A stretch of 64,000 nt of DNA, taken from NCBI GenBank assembly GCA_044235425.1, contig JBIIHW010000016.1, positions 33,883-97,882 on the forward strand, written 5' to 3'. The notes under the pieces were generated by a model. It made no database searches. It was not told where the DNA came from and was given only the letters and a program-made list of their open reading frames with translations. Position numbers and translations under genes: made by a program. The DNA comes from JBJSXJ01 sp044235425 (GTDB lineage: Bacteria > Planctomycetota > Planctomycetia > Pirellulales > Pirellulaceae). Positions 44,375 to 54,209 of the stretch are shown here, piece after piece (within the stretch, counting starts at the first letter, position 1; every line of letters begins with the position of its first letter).

Positions 44375-44970
44375 AACTAGCCCGCTTGGATTTCATCGCA
44401 CAGAACCAAATGCACCCCAGCAACCTCGCACGGCCCCCTCCAGAGTTGGTTAGCATACTGTTTTATAAGGTTCATCCAACTCATGCGCGCGAGCTTTATA
44501 GGGGAACATGCAGACTTTGAATCGCATCCAATCCTCTGACCGACTCGAGGGACTAGCATGAGGCGTTGGCACGCCTGGCTATCGAATACCACGGCAGCGC
44601 CGTTGTGGAGGAGTATTTTCTCGGTTACTCGCCGTCGCGATGAGCGTCGGAAGGTAACCGGGGAAGTCAGCGATTCTCCCGAAGCAAGGTCGGGTCGTGA
44701 GCGGCATCAAGACACGCCGCGCTCTACAACTCTTCTGCTCCTTGGCGGCCTTTGCGCCTTTGCGTCATCACACCTTGGGAGGCTCACGCAAAGGCGCAAA
44801 GTTCGCAAAGCCGAGTATCGGGAGATTGCGCGCCTAGCTATCGAATGCCATCGCTCCGCGATTCCCGACATCGACGTGGTGGAAAGGGCAGGGCATTTGC
44901 ACGCTTTAAACACGCGCATCCGGCAGCGCTGACCTCCATCACAGACAGCTTCGCGGACCGCTCACCGCTA
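44375..44970. repeat. 596-bp gene-free region with dispersed repeats
   Basis: Contains, in order: a REP-like element (44572-44604), a ggttac ... gtaacc inverted pair and the second copy of the 23.4-kb element (44653-44703), a perfect 16-bp inverted repeat (44750-44765 / 44786-44801, loop 20 nt, ctttgcgcctttgcgt), and another REP-like element (44831-44864, cgcctagctatcgaatgcca). No ORF here is convincing; the one at 44558-44932 is composed of these repeats. Confidence 0.85.
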
Positions 44971-45579
44971 CTACCGCAGGCCGCGCTGCTGGAGGTCTTG
45001 GTTCAGGTTGTCGATGGTGGTGAACAGCACGGCATCGAAGCCGGCTTGTCGCGCACCTTCGATGTTGTCCGCCCGGTCATCCACGAAAAAAATCTCTGAC
45101 GGCTCGACACCTGCCAAGCTCGCTGCTTTCTCGTAAATCTGCGCCTCGGGCTTCATGAACCCCAGCTCAAAGCTTAGCGCCCACGTGCCAAATGATGACC
45201 ACAGTTGAGGGTAACGATGTGGATAAACATGGTTCCAATGAGCGGGACAGGTGTTCGAAAGAATGCCGAGCGGCCAGCCGGCACGACGCAGCCCCGTGAC
45301 AATTTCGACCATCGGCTCATGCAACGAAAAAATGTCGCTCGCCGCTCGCGTCAGTTCCGCCAGCGTCGGTGCCGAGCCCGAGAGCTGACACAAATGCTCG
45401 TGAAACTGCGTACAAGTCAGCTCACCCCGCTCATAACGCCACTGCAGATCACTCTCAAACACCCACTTCCGCACCTGCCCAGGCGTTTGACCTAAGAGAC
45501 TGCCCAGCCTTTGGCAGGCAATACCATGATCAAAATGGAGAAGCACATTGCCCAAATCAAAATAGATAAAACGAATCAT
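44971..45579 (-). CDS. HAD-superfamily hydrolase, YihX-like (HAD-IA)
   Basis: 202 aa. HAD motif I FDLGNVLL (nucleophile Asp8; Gly-Asn replace the usual second Asp region as in the YihX group), cap domain about 15-90, motif II LSNT, motif III Lys in GFMKPEAQIYE, motif IV FFVDDRADN. YihX-group enzymes dephosphorylate sugar phosphates such as glucose 1-phosphate; the substrate here is not known. It follows the large membrane-protein gene by 8 bp on the same strand, so probably in one operon. Confidence 0.9.
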   Translation of the reverse strand: MIRFIYFDLGNVLLHFDHGIACQRLGSLLGQTPGQVRKWVFESDLQWRYERGELTCTQFHEHLCQLSGSAPTLAELTRAASDIFSLHEPMVEIVTGLRRAGWPLGILSNTCPAHWNHVYPHRYPQLWSSFGTWALSFELGFMKPEAQIYEKAASLAGVEPSEIFFVDDRADNIEGARQAGFDAVLFTTIDNLNQDLQQRGLR

Positions 45580-45587
45580 GAAATGCC

Positions 45588-48500
45588 CTAGGTACCAGTT
45601 TCAGGTGACTGCAAATCGGTGTTGCCGGCAGCTTGCGGTCCGCTGACCATTTCGGCCAGCACGGGTGGCGTTTGCGGCGAGCGCGGCAAACTGCGCCAAG
45701 CGCCACCCTGAGTGAGTTGTCGCCAGCCCCACATCAACCAGCGCAGCAAGGCGGTCGCCAGCCAGAGTGCCCACAGCAACATCAAGATACGATAAAACCA
45801 GATCGAGACCGAGATGACCGATGGAGTCGGTAGCACCGCCGTCACTCGACTTTCAAACCAGTTCAGCAGCGTGCGCGTGGAACCATTTCCGGCAATGAAC
45901 ATCTCTGGCTGACCCAGCAGGCCTTCCCCCACAATCACTAGCATCACCCCCAGCACCGCCACGGTCAGACCAACAATCACCACTTGCAATATGTTGAAGC
46001 CCAAGACCGAAAGCTGCGCCGGATCCAGTCGCCCACGATAGGTGAGCAAAAAAAGCCAGCCAACCACCAGCACCGCGGCCGCAATATGAACCTGCGTTAA
46101 GCCCAAAGCAAGCAGAACCCACTGCCAGCGCGACAAGGGCGAAAACGTTGTACCACCCAAAGCGATCGCAACCAGCACTGCACAAACGATAATCGTCCAG
46201 AAACGCACGGCGGGTCCCAACAGCGGACCTGATGCCCACAGCACCCAGCGATCCTCCGGTACCTGCATCACCGAGGTCACATTCGCCCCTTCCACGGGCA
46301 AGCGAATCGCTTCTCCTTGAACCCGTAATGTGAACGGCTCGGAATTCACCCAGTCCAATTCCACCGTCTGCTTACCAGGCGCGAGCGGAATTTTGAGTTG
46401 ACCATTTTCGCGCCGCACGGGAATCACACGCCCGTTTCGTTTCAGCGCCGAAATTTCCGCCGACTCGCTCAATTCTAAATTGAAATCCCCCCCCAAACTC
46501 GACTCCACCTGCAGGCTCAACTGACTATTGCGCTGCCGACTTCCCAGCAATACGACATGCCTCACCGATTGCACCGTGACTGTCTCACCCGTGATTTCCT
46601 TGGGCTCGGTGAACGCGAGCGTCACCTCTTCACCAGGCCAGGGATGCCAGGTCGGTACCAGATCTCCCTGAGACGACTCAAAGATCGGCTGCAGTGCCGG
46701 AAAGCTGACGTTCCAGACGGGCGATGTCAGCAGTCGCCAGCGTTCCACCCAGCGGTCACTCGCGGCCGCTTGCAACTCAACCGTCCGCCCAATCGGTAAC
46801 TCGCTCTCCCACGAAAACGATTCGTCATTCGCGCCCAGTCGCACTTCGATCAGGCCCTCCCTGACCGTTGTGCCCGGAGTCAAGACGTTTTCGTCGGCGA
46901 GCAGCGGGAGTTCCACCGCTACCGCCTTACCACGCTCGGTTAACCGCGTGACTTGATTGTGAACCTTCCACACCAAGCCGATTTCCAGCGTGCGTTCGAG
47001 CACGACCACCGCGTGATAATGTTTCTGATCGTAAGCCGCCTCGGCTGCCGTCTTCGGTTGCACTCGACTAAAAAACAATTGCTCTTCGGGCAAACCGTTC
47101 GGCTGTAATCCAGCAACCGTCCAGCCCGGTGCGGAAACCGTTACGGAACGCGGCTTCAGCAAATAGGTCCATTGCCACTCCGCTACAACCGGAATCCGTC
47201 CCTCAAGGGTCACTCGTTGAATTCCCGCCGGCAGATAAATCCAGAGATAACCATCATGTCGAGTGACCAGGGCCGTGGGCGCATTGGCAAGCTTGACTGA
47301 TACGGGTGACCAGTCCGGCAGCCGCCCCGGTAGTGGTACCGCAACCGGCTCGACCACATGAACCTCCAACTCCACCACCAGTTTTCCCGGTTCGACGTTC
47401 ACCTTGGCTGCAGCGATTTCAGCCGCGCGGGGAAAGGCGTCGCTGGGCTCCAGCAGACGCTGGCGGAGTGCGTCGAGTAGCACTGCATCAGGAATCTGTG
47501 CGCTCGCCACTCGTGGCTGGCTGAGTCCGATCGAAGCGCCAGCGGTCAGCGCCAGCAGCAGCGTCGTCGCGGTGACGGCCGACACGCGCCGCTTGGCGGT
47601 GAGTGCCGCGAGTAGTCGCTTGGGCCACCCCGCCTGCGTAATGAAGTAACTCACCAGCCACCCAAGCAGGAGCAGTCGCAAGACATTGAGGCAGCGAGTC
47701 ATGGTGAGGGAAATAAGAATGGGGCGAATCCGCTGCTGCGCCGACACCGGTCCATTCCAGCTGCAGATTGCCTGGTTCCAGCTCCACTGCGGTGCTGCTG
47801 GCCCCGTCTGAATCCGGGCCTGCGATTCGTAGTTCAAATTGAGCGACTTGGCGGGGATCGACTTTGCCTCGCGCGGTCGATCGATGGCCGACTCAGTCGT
47901 CACATAATCGACGACGCCCGCGCTTCCCTCATACGCTCGATTGAGCCAGGCGAACATCGTTCGTGGTGCAAAGAGAATTCCGGGGCGTTCCAGTTGTGGA
48001 TAGAGCGTCGTTTGTACCTGACGCGCGACAAACGGAACAAAGTTCAACACGAACACAGTCACGGCCACATATTTCCAAGCCGTGATCAGCTTGCGTGCAT
48101 ATCCCTCCGGCACCACGCGTAACAGCGCGAGCGGAATCAGCATCACAAACCATGTGGTGCGCGGCGAGCCCGGTTCGTGGTAGGCCAAAGCAAATCCGAG
48201 AAAGGCGATGACACCGGCTGAGTATCCCCACAGACGAGTTGCGGCGAGCGAGAAAATGAGTAAGAGAAAAAGATCCAGCAATGTCCAAGCCGTGAGCCAA
48301 TCGCCACTCACACGATCAGCACCAAACAGGGCAAACAATCGCCAGCCTGGCGGCAACGTGAGCACAACATTTAAGGTCTCCGCATCAGCTTGCCAGCCCG
48401 TGGCCGATAACTCGCCCGACCGGTCAGTACGCCCAATCGCTTCCAGATCAATGCTATCTCGCCGCAGTTCGACGCCCCGCGCCTCCGTTTGCGGATTGGC

Positions 48501-49961
48501 CGTTATGAGCTGATTTTCGCCAGCCTGCCGGACCACTCCCAATTCCATCGAATCGGCGACATCGAGTCGGAAAAGATGCTGCATGGCACCTTGTAGTTGA
48601 TCACGATAGGTAAAGCCGCGGCCATCGCTGTCGAGCCACAATTGGCGACTAATCTTGAGCCCTGGCGGTCGCTGCTCGCCCATGCCGCGCATCTTTTCGA
48701 CGATCTGAAAGGGCTTGGCAGTCTGCCAGCGATAAACCGGTTGGTCGCGCCATGCGGAAGGAAACGTTGTCTGCGTAACATCCACCGGATCGACCCCCGC
48801 CAGTTCCGCAGTACGTAGTCCTGGGCTGGAGCGAAATCCAATTAATTCCGACTCCACCAGCGGTCGTGACTGCTCCGCGAAGCCGAACGATGGGAGCGGC
48901 GTGACCCGAAAAGCGCGCATGTTCATCGTCCATTTACCCGACCGCACTTGCACTTTCACTCGACCCGTTTCATCTAAAGCCAAGGGCAGGGGACCACTCA
49001 CCGTCGCCACCTTCCATCCCTCCGGCACAAGACACTCGAATTGCTCCTCACGACTCTTCCCCGAGACCGTGATCTCCAGCTGAGTGTCGAGCCACATGGG
49101 CACTCCGTCTGAAATCAGGCGGTAGACCTGCAGACTCACCATGTCTTTCGAAGTCTGCTCGACACGCGCTCGCTTGAGCCAGAGAAATCCGTCCGCATCC
49201 CAGTTCGGCAGCGGCACCGCAGCACCATCCACCTCCAATGACAAGAGCCCGATGGCGGCGGGAATGGCGATCCGCTGCGGCATGCGCGCCCAAGCAAATT
49301 CGCCTTCCAAAGCGTGCACGCCGCGAGTCAGCCGTACCGCCGGATGACCATCTCGCTCCACCACCGCGATCGGCTGGCCGTCCGCGTTAACCAGCAGCGG
49401 CCATACCTCACCGCTCCCCGGCAGCGGGACCCAACCATCTTCAAATATCATCACGGCGAGATTCCATTTGCCACGCTCACTATTCGCCACCAGATGCAAC
49501 CGCGACGGCCAAAAGCAAAAGTGCTCGCTACCCCCCAGGAACGGACGCGGACAATGCAGATGCTTCGTATCCCGCAGCACCCAGTCACTCCACACGGCCA
49601 GTTCCGGAGGTACTTTTTCGAGGCGCTGCCTTAAGTGCTCCGGCAATTCAGACACTCGCGGCACCGCCGCCGCAGTGGAAGGAGCCACAGTGGAAGGAGC
49701 CACAGTGGAAGGAGCCACAGTGGAAGGAGCCGCAGTGGAAGGAGCCGCAGTGGAAGGAGCCGCAGTGGAAGGAGCCACAGTGGAAGGAGCCGCAGTGGAA
49801 GGAGCCGCAGTGGAAGGAGCCGCAGTGGAAGGAGCCGCAGTGGAAGGAGCCACAGTGGAAGGCTCTGCACTCGGAGGTGCTGCCAGAATTGGCCGGCCCC
49901 AACCAGTTCCCACACTCAGCACCCCAAACACGAGCAGCCAGCGAATTATGTACCTGAGCAT
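45588..49961 (-). CDS. very large membrane protein of unknown function with repeat linker
   Basis: 1457 aa from ATG 49961 (AGGGG upstream; GTG 49967 alternative). Signal peptide, then a repetitive APSTA linker (about 30-100), then a ~480-residue exterior domain (GGSEHFCFWPSRLHL, GKWTMNMRAFRVTPLPS), four or more helices (~570-670), another ~530-residue exterior domain rich in beta (DGYLWIYLPAGIQRVTLEG), and four C-terminal helices (~1245-1430; WVLLALGLTQVHIAAAVLVVGW). No enzyme motif is seen. It is a type of giant planctomycete protein without assigned function; the alternation of exterior and membrane parts suggests an envelope structural or sensing role. Confidence 0.85.
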   Translation of the reverse strand: MLRYIIRWLLVFGVLSVGTGWGRPILAAPPSAEPSTVAPSTAAPSTAAPSTAAPSTAAPSTVAPSTAAPSTAAPSTAAPSTVAPSTVAPSTVAPSTAAAVPRVSELPEHLRQRLEKVPPELAVWSDWVLRDTKHLHCPRPFLGGSEHFCFWPSRLHLVANSERGKWNLAVMIFEDGWVPLPGSGEVWPLLVNADGQPIAVVERDGHPAVRLTRGVHALEGEFAWARMPQRIAIPAAIGLLSLEVDGAAVPLPNWDADGFLWLKRARVEQTSKDMVSLQVYRLISDGVPMWLDTQLEITVSGKSREEQFECLVPEGWKVATVSGPLPLALDETGRVKVQVRSGKWTMNMRAFRVTPLPSFGFAEQSRPLVESELIGFRSSPGLRTAELAGVDPVDVTQTTFPSAWRDQPVYRWQTAKPFQIVEKMRGMGEQRPPGLKISRQLWLDSDGRGFTYRDQLQGAMQHLFRLDVADSMELGVVRQAGENQLITANPQTEARGVELRRDSIDLEAIGRTDRSGELSATGWQADAETLNVVLTLPPGWRLFALFGADRVSGDWLTAWTLLDLFLLLIFSLAATRLWGYSAGVIAFLGFALAYHEPGSPRTTWFVMLIPLALLRVVPEGYARKLITAWKYVAVTVFVLNFVPFVARQVQTTLYPQLERPGILFAPRTMFAWLNRAYEGSAGVVDYVTTESAIDRPREAKSIPAKSLNLNYESQARIQTGPAAPQWSWNQAICSWNGPVSAQQRIRPILISLTMTRCLNVLRLLLLGWLVSYFITQAGWPKRLLAALTAKRRVSAVTATTLLLALTAGASIGLSQPRVASAQIPDAVLLDALRQRLLEPSDAFPRAAEIAAAKVNVEPGKLVVELEVHVVEPVAVPLPGRLPDWSPVSVKLANAPTALVTRHDGYLWIYLPAGIQRVTLEGRIPVVAEWQWTYLLKPRSVTVSAPGWTVAGLQPNGLPEEQLFFSRVQPKTAAEAAYDQKHYHAVVVLERTLEIGLVWKVHNQVTRLTERGKAVAVELPLLADENVLTPGTTVREGLIEVRLGANDESFSWESELPIGRTVELQAAASDRWVERWRLLTSPVWNVSFPALQPIFESSQGDLVPTWHPWPGEEVTLAFTEPKEITGETVTVQSVRHVVLLGSRQRNSQLSLQVESSLGGDFNLELSESAEISALKRNGRVIPVRRENGQLKIPLAPGKQTVELDWVNSEPFTLRVQGEAIRLPVEGANVTSVMQVPEDRWVLWASGPLLGPAVRFWTIIVCAVLVAIALGGTTFSPLSRWQWVLLALGLTQVHIAAAVLVVGWLFLLTYRGRLDPAQLSVLGFNILQVVIVGLTVAVLGVMLVIVGEGLLGQPEMFIAGNGSTRTLLNWFESRVTAVLPTPSVISVSIWFYRILMLLWALWLATALLRWLMWGWRQLTQGGAWRSLPRSPQTPPVLAEMVSGPQAAGNTDLQSPETGT
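49681..49860. repeat. 15-bp tandem repeat coding the APSTA linker
   Basis: Twelve copies of ggagccacagtggaa or ggagccgcagtggaa in frame, plus a partial before. It alternates Val/Ala codons in the coded pentapeptide and shares its 15-bp period with the repeats at 6946 and 17961. Confidence 0.92.
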
Positions 49962-50313
49962 AAGCACCCCTGCATCCTCTTGATTACCAGACGAATCCCG
50001 CCCCGCTTGAATCGACTCCCCTTATTCTACTTACCCAGCAAGTCCAAAGCCGAAATGAAACGAAAAACTCTGTGTCCCCGTGCGCATCAATTTCCCTGTT
50101 CCCGTGCACAACAAACCGCTCGCAGCGCCTCGAGCCAGGAAGAGATTTTTCGCATCGTGAGTTCTGGTATCCGGCGCTCGCAACCGCTATACCCTACGGC
50201 TCAATTCTCGGAGATTTCCACAAAATTGCCCCAGCCTCAGCGGTATTCCACGAGTGCCACCGGGGGATCCACACCCTGACCGTCCATCCCCAATTCCGGA
50301 TTGGAAAAACAAC
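49962..50313. other. 352-bp divergent intergenic region
   Basis: Lies between two divergently oriented genes (starts at 49961 minus and 50314 plus), so must hold both promoters. I see no clear -35/-10 pair, hairpin, or small ORF that stands out. Confidence 0.6.
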
Positions 50314-51384
50314 ATGAAGCGCGTCGTCCAACTGACCTTTTGGCTCGGTCTTTATTTAAGTTGCGGATGGCTGACACAGGACTGCGCCAACGCAGCTCCG
50401 CCGGTTATCGCCACCGCCACCAGCAGCTCACAACCAGCCCCTGGCAAAGTCAAAGTCTTCATCCTGGCTGGACAATCGAATATGGAAGGGCAGGGGTTCA
50501 TTGCCGCCGATGCGAAGCGCAATGGCGGAAAAGGAACACTCGAATTTCTCGCCCAGCAGCCCGCCACAGCCGCACGTTTCGCTCACCTCATCGACGCCGA
50601 GAAGCACTGGAACATCCGTTCCGATGTCTGGATTTCTTATCTCGAGCGACAAGGAAAATTGACGGTCGGCTATGGCGCTCGTGAAGATCGTATCGGCCCC
50701 GAATTGGGCTTCGGCTGGATCCTGGGCGACCTGTTCTCCGAACCCGTACTGCTCATCAAATGTGCCTGGGGTGGCAAGAGTCTGGCCGTTGATTTTCGTC
50801 CTCCCAGCTCCGGCAAAATCCCCTATTCGCTCGGCGAAAAAACCGATGCCGAAATCGCCGCCAATCCCGCTATTGTTGGCAAGTATTATCGTGAAACCTT
50901 GTCGCTCACCCACAAAGCACTCAGCCAATTGAACACTTTGGTCCCCGACTCCCAGCAGGGTTACGAAATCCTCGGCTTTGGCTGGCATCAAGGCTGGAAT
51001 GACCGCATCAATGACAAATTCAATGGTGAATATGAAAGCAACATGGTGAATTTCATCCGCGACATGCGCCGCGATTTGAAGGTGGAAAAACTGCCGTTTG
51101 TCATCGCGGAAACTGGCATGAACGGCCCCGACGAAAAGCATCCGCGCGCCCTGTCTCTGATGAAGGCGCAGCGAGCGGCCGCCGAGCGACCAGAGTTTGA
51201 GGGAAATGTTGCCTTCGTACCCACGCAATCCTTCTGGCGAACGCCCGAGGATTCACCTACCGGCCAAGGCTACCACTGGAATACCAACGCGGAAACCTAC
51301 TACCTCATCGGCGACGCGATGGGCGCCGCGATGAAAAAGCTGCTCGCTAACCACGCCCCACTAAAGGCATCGACGAAGCCATGA
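50314..51384 (+). CDS. sialate O-acetylesterase-like / CE6-type carbohydrate esterase
   Basis: 356 aa from ATG 50314; the frame is open to 50254 but the signal peptide begins here (VVQLTFWLGLYLSCGWL). SGNH-type block I is FILAGQSNMEGQG with Ser55, followed by YGAREDRIGPELGFGW, IKCAWGGKSLAVDFRPPSS and, near residue 230, LGFGWHQGWND. The catalytic His is expected late in the chain (GQGYHWNTNAETYY, near 330). Expected to deacetylate a polysaccharide outside the cell. Its end overlaps the convergent SDR gene by 38 bp. Confidence 0.9.
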   Translation: MKRVVQLTFWLGLYLSCGWLTQDCANAAPPVIATATSSSQPAPGKVKVFILAGQSNMEGQGFIAADAKRNGGKGTLEFLAQQPATAARFAHLIDAEKHWNIRSDVWISYLERQGKLTVGYGAREDRIGPELGFGWILGDLFSEPVLLIKCAWGGKSLAVDFRPPSSGKIPYSLGEKTDAEIAANPAIVGKYYRETLSLTHKALSQLNTLVPDSQQGYEILGFGWHQGWNDRINDKFNGEYESNMVNFIRDMRRDLKVEKLPFVIAETGMNGPDEKHPRALSLMKAQRAAAERPEFEGNVAFVPTQSFWRTPEDSPTGQGYHWNTNAETYYLIGDAMGAAMKKLLANHAPLKASTKP

Positions 51385-52123
51385 CCGTGAGAAATAAGAC
51401 GTTGGCGTCGAGCGGCAGACTGTCCATATAGAGCACCGCTCGGACCACCGCTGCGACATCCATCGTCGGCTCCACCGCTAGAGTCCCATTGGCTTGCGGC
51501 ACTCCGCTCTTCATCCGTTCGGTCATTTCCGTCTGGGCATTTCCAATATCGATTTGACCACAAGTGATCTGCCACGGCCGACCATCCAGTGCCGTCGACT
51601 TCGTCAACCCCGTGATGGCATGCTTGGTCGCCGTGTAGGGCGCTGAGTTGGGACGTGGCGCATGGGCGGAGACGGATCCGTTGTTGATGATGCGCCCACC
51701 ACGCGGTGACTGCCGCTTCATCACTCGAAATGCCTCTCGAGTGCACAGAAACGGGCCTGTAAGATTCGCGGCAACCACTCGCTGCCATGATTCCACGTCC
51801 AGTTCATCCAGCGGCACCGGAGGAACATTCGTACCAGCATTATTGAACAGCAGATCAACTCGGCCGTAGGTCGCAACGGTCTGCTCAAACAGATTGCTCA
51901 CCGACGCTGCATCTCCCACGTCCGTCGGACAAATCAGCATTGCTGACTCGATATCATCTCCCGTGTTGGCAGCGAAACGAGCTGTTTCGGCGAGTGCCTC
52001 ACGTCGGCGCCCGGCCAACACCACTCGGTATCCAGCTTGCACCAGTCCCAGCGCGGTGGCTCGTCCGATACCCGAGCCGGCACCAGTTACCATGGCGACC
52101 TTCCCCGTCCGCATGTCATTCAT
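51347..52123 (-). CDS. short-chain dehydrogenase/reductase (SDR)
   Basis: 258 aa. Classical SDR: cofactor loop TGAGSGIG near residue 16, NNAG near 93, catalytic Ser/Tyr/Lys in SVSAHAPRPNSAPYTATKH (YxxxK around residue 165). Arg residues after strand 2 (AGRRRE) favour NADP(H). Substrate unknown. The helicase gene stops 4 bases inside this gene's start (ATGA-type overlap), so the two are coupled. The tail overlaps the convergent esterase by 38 bp, but the frame and domain end look normal. Confidence 0.93.
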   Translation of the reverse strand: MNDMRTGKVAMVTGAGSGIGRATALGLVQAGYRVVLAGRRREALAETARFAANTGDDIESAMLICPTDVGDAASVSNLFEQTVATYGRVDLLFNNAGTNVPPVPLDELDVESWQRVVAANLTGPFLCTREAFRVMKRQSPRGGRIINNGSVSAHAPRPNSAPYTATKHAITGLTKSTALDGRPWQITCGQIDIGNAQTEMTERMKSGVPQANGTLAVEPTMDVAAVVRAVLYMDSLPLDANVLFLTVMASSMPLVGRG

Positions 52124-54165
52124 GTGCGACCTTTCTTCTTGTACGGTCCACTCGACTCGCGCCCCGCCGCTGCCGCCTTACGGCGCTCCGCCGCTCGCCG
52201 CTCGGCCACGAGCGCCGCAAATTTTTCGGGCTGCCCCGAAATCTCGTAGAGAAACCGGCTGGGAATCGTATCGCGCGGACGGCCCCATTTCATGCGGGTG
52301 AGTGCCAGGGAAAGCGTCAGTCGCTCTTGCGCCCGCGTGATACCGACGTAGCACAAACGTCGCTCCTCGTCGATGGAATCCCCTTCGGCCGCCACCGCAC
52401 GATGATGAGGCAAGAAACCTTCTTCCATGCCAACCATGTAAACCTGCGGAAATTCCAAACCTTTGGCCGCGTGGAGCGTCATCAGTGCAATTGCGTTGCG
52501 TTTGAGCTGCTTCTCTTTTTCGTCCGTATCATCTCGATCGCCCAGTACCAGTTCATCGAGGAATTCGCTTAGCTCCGGCTTCGTTTCGCGACTTTCATAC
52601 GAGCCGGCTGCGTTCACCACTTCCTCGACCGCCGACCAGCGCGTCGAGAACTCATTGGGATCCGGGTACAGCCGCTGCAGTTCCGCCTCATACCCGACCC
52701 GCTCGACAACCTGCCGCAGCAGCGCCGAGATCGGCTGCTGCTGCGCCTGCTGCTGCAACTGCTGAATCAGACGTACAAAATTCTGCAAGGCAGGCCAAGC
52801 GCTGGGCGGCAACAAGTTGCCCGGTAAGAGGTCCGAATTCGGCTCGGCGCTGATGATCTCCCACAGCGGCACGCCGGCTTGCACGGCATGAGCGATCAGG
52901 GCTTCGACCGTTTTCGCTCCAATCCCGCGCGGCGGATTATTGATCACACGCAAAAGTGCAACTTCATCTCGAGGCGTATCGATGACGCGCAGATAGGCGA
53001 TTAAATCTCGCACCTCTTTGCGATCAAAAAACGACATTCCCCCCACTAGCACATAGGGAAGCTTGTGCCGCCGTAATTCTGTTTCGAAGGCACGGGGCTG
53101 CTCGTTCGTCCGAAACAATATCGCCAGATCACGCGGCTCAACTCCCGGATCCTGCAAGCGCCGCATGATGCTCGCCACGACACCCTGCGCCTCCGTCACT
53201 TCATCGTTGAACTGTTCGATGCGCGGCGTTTCGCCGTTCGGCCGAGCGGCAATCAGCTTTTTGTCGTGGCGTTTGCGATTGAAAGCGATGAGTCGATTGG
53301 CGAAGTCGAGGATCGCGGCAGTCGAGCGATAGTTTTGCTCCAGCCGCACCACCTTGGCATCCGGCCAGTCCTGTTTGAATCGCAAGATGTGCTCGACTTC
53401 CGCTCCCCGCCAACCATAAATCGACTGATCATCATCGCCCACGACGCAGAGGTTACGATGGCCACCGGCCAGTGCCTTCACAATGCGATACTGGCTGCCG
53501 TTGGTGTCTTGATATTCATCGACCAAGAGATGATCAAAACGGCCCGCCTCCGCTTGCCGTACATCCGGAAAATTTGTGAAGAGATCTTCCGTGCAGAGCA
53601 GCAGATCATCGAAGTCGACCGCGCCCGCATTTTTGAGTGCCCGCTGATATCGACGATAGCCCATGGCAGCGAGATGTTCTTTATCACTGGATGCCACCTT
53701 TGCCGCTTCGGCAGGCCGAATCGAAATCGTCTTCCAGCGGCTGATGAAGTTGAGCAAATCGCCAGGCCGCAGCAGCTCACTGGGAACTTTGATTTCGCGG
53801 AGCACGCCGCGAGCGATACTTTCCTGGTCGCCCCGATCGTAAATCGCAAAACGCTCTGGGTAGCCCAGCCGAGTGATATGCCGGCGCAGCACGCGGACGC
53901 AGTGAGCATGAAAGGTGGAGATCTGCGGTCGAATTTTTTGACGTTTGCCGAGCAGATGGGTCACTCGCTCGAGCATCTCCGCGGCCGCTTTATTGGTGAA
54001 CGTCACCGCGAGAATTCGATCCGGGCTCGTGCCGTGCTTGATCAGCTCCGCAATACGAAACGTCACAACTCGAGTTTTTCCCGAGCCTGCGCCAGCCAGC
54101 ACCAACAGCGGCCCGCGCAGCGTGCGAACCGCCTCCTCCTGAGGTGGATTCAATCCGTGTGTCAT
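52120..54165 (-). CDS. UvrD/Rep/PcrA-family ATP-dependent DNA helicase
   Basis: 681 aa, usual length. SF1 motifs in order: Walker A GAGSGKT (~25-31), Ia TFTNKAAAEM, Walker B DEYQDTN, III GDDDQSIYGWRG, IV LEQNYRST, V TLHAAKGLEFPQVY, VI YVGITRAQERL. A charged, Arg/Lys-rich tail (residues ~655-681) may bind DNA. Role: DNA repair or replication restart. It is followed directly by the SDR gene with a four-base overlap, an odd neighbour for a helicase. Whether it is Rep or PcrA/UvrD cannot be decided. Confidence 0.95.
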   Translation of the reverse strand: MTHGLNPPQEEAVRTLRGPLLVLAGAGSGKTRVVTFRIAELIKHGTSPDRILAVTFTNKAAAEMLERVTHLLGKRQKIRPQISTFHAHCVRVLRRHITRLGYPERFAIYDRGDQESIARGVLREIKVPSELLRPGDLLNFISRWKTISIRPAEAAKVASSDKEHLAAMGYRRYQRALKNAGAVDFDDLLLCTEDLFTNFPDVRQAEAGRFDHLLVDEYQDTNGSQYRIVKALAGGHRNLCVVGDDDQSIYGWRGAEVEHILRFKQDWPDAKVVRLEQNYRSTAAILDFANRLIAFNRKRHDKKLIAARPNGETPRIEQFNDEVTEAQGVVASIMRRLQDPGVEPRDLAILFRTNEQPRAFETELRRHKLPYVLVGGMSFFDRKEVRDLIAYLRVIDTPRDEVALLRVINNPPRGIGAKTVEALIAHAVQAGVPLWEIISAEPNSDLLPGNLLPPSAWPALQNFVRLIQQLQQQAQQQPISALLRQVVERVGYEAELQRLYPDPNEFSTRWSAVEEVVNAAGSYESRETKPELSEFLDELVLGDRDDTDEKEKQLKRNAIALMTLHAAKGLEFPQVYMVGMEEGFLPHHRAVAAEGDSIDEERRLCYVGITRAQERLTLSLALTRMKWGRPRDTIPSRFLYEISGQPEKFAALVAERRAAERRKAAAAGRESSGPYKKKGRT

Positions 54166-54209
54166 GCCGGCATGATACCACTTGCCCGGCTACCCTGGCA
54201 ACGCAGTCG

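Noticed and set aside
44558..44932. 124-codon ORF
   Set aside because: Composed of dispersed repeats and an inverted repeat; the same sequence occurs in non-coding regions elsewhere in the window.
49635..50279. Plus-strand ORF with SGRSH repeats
   Set aside because: Antisense of the APSTA repeat in the large membrane protein; typical low-complexity shadow.
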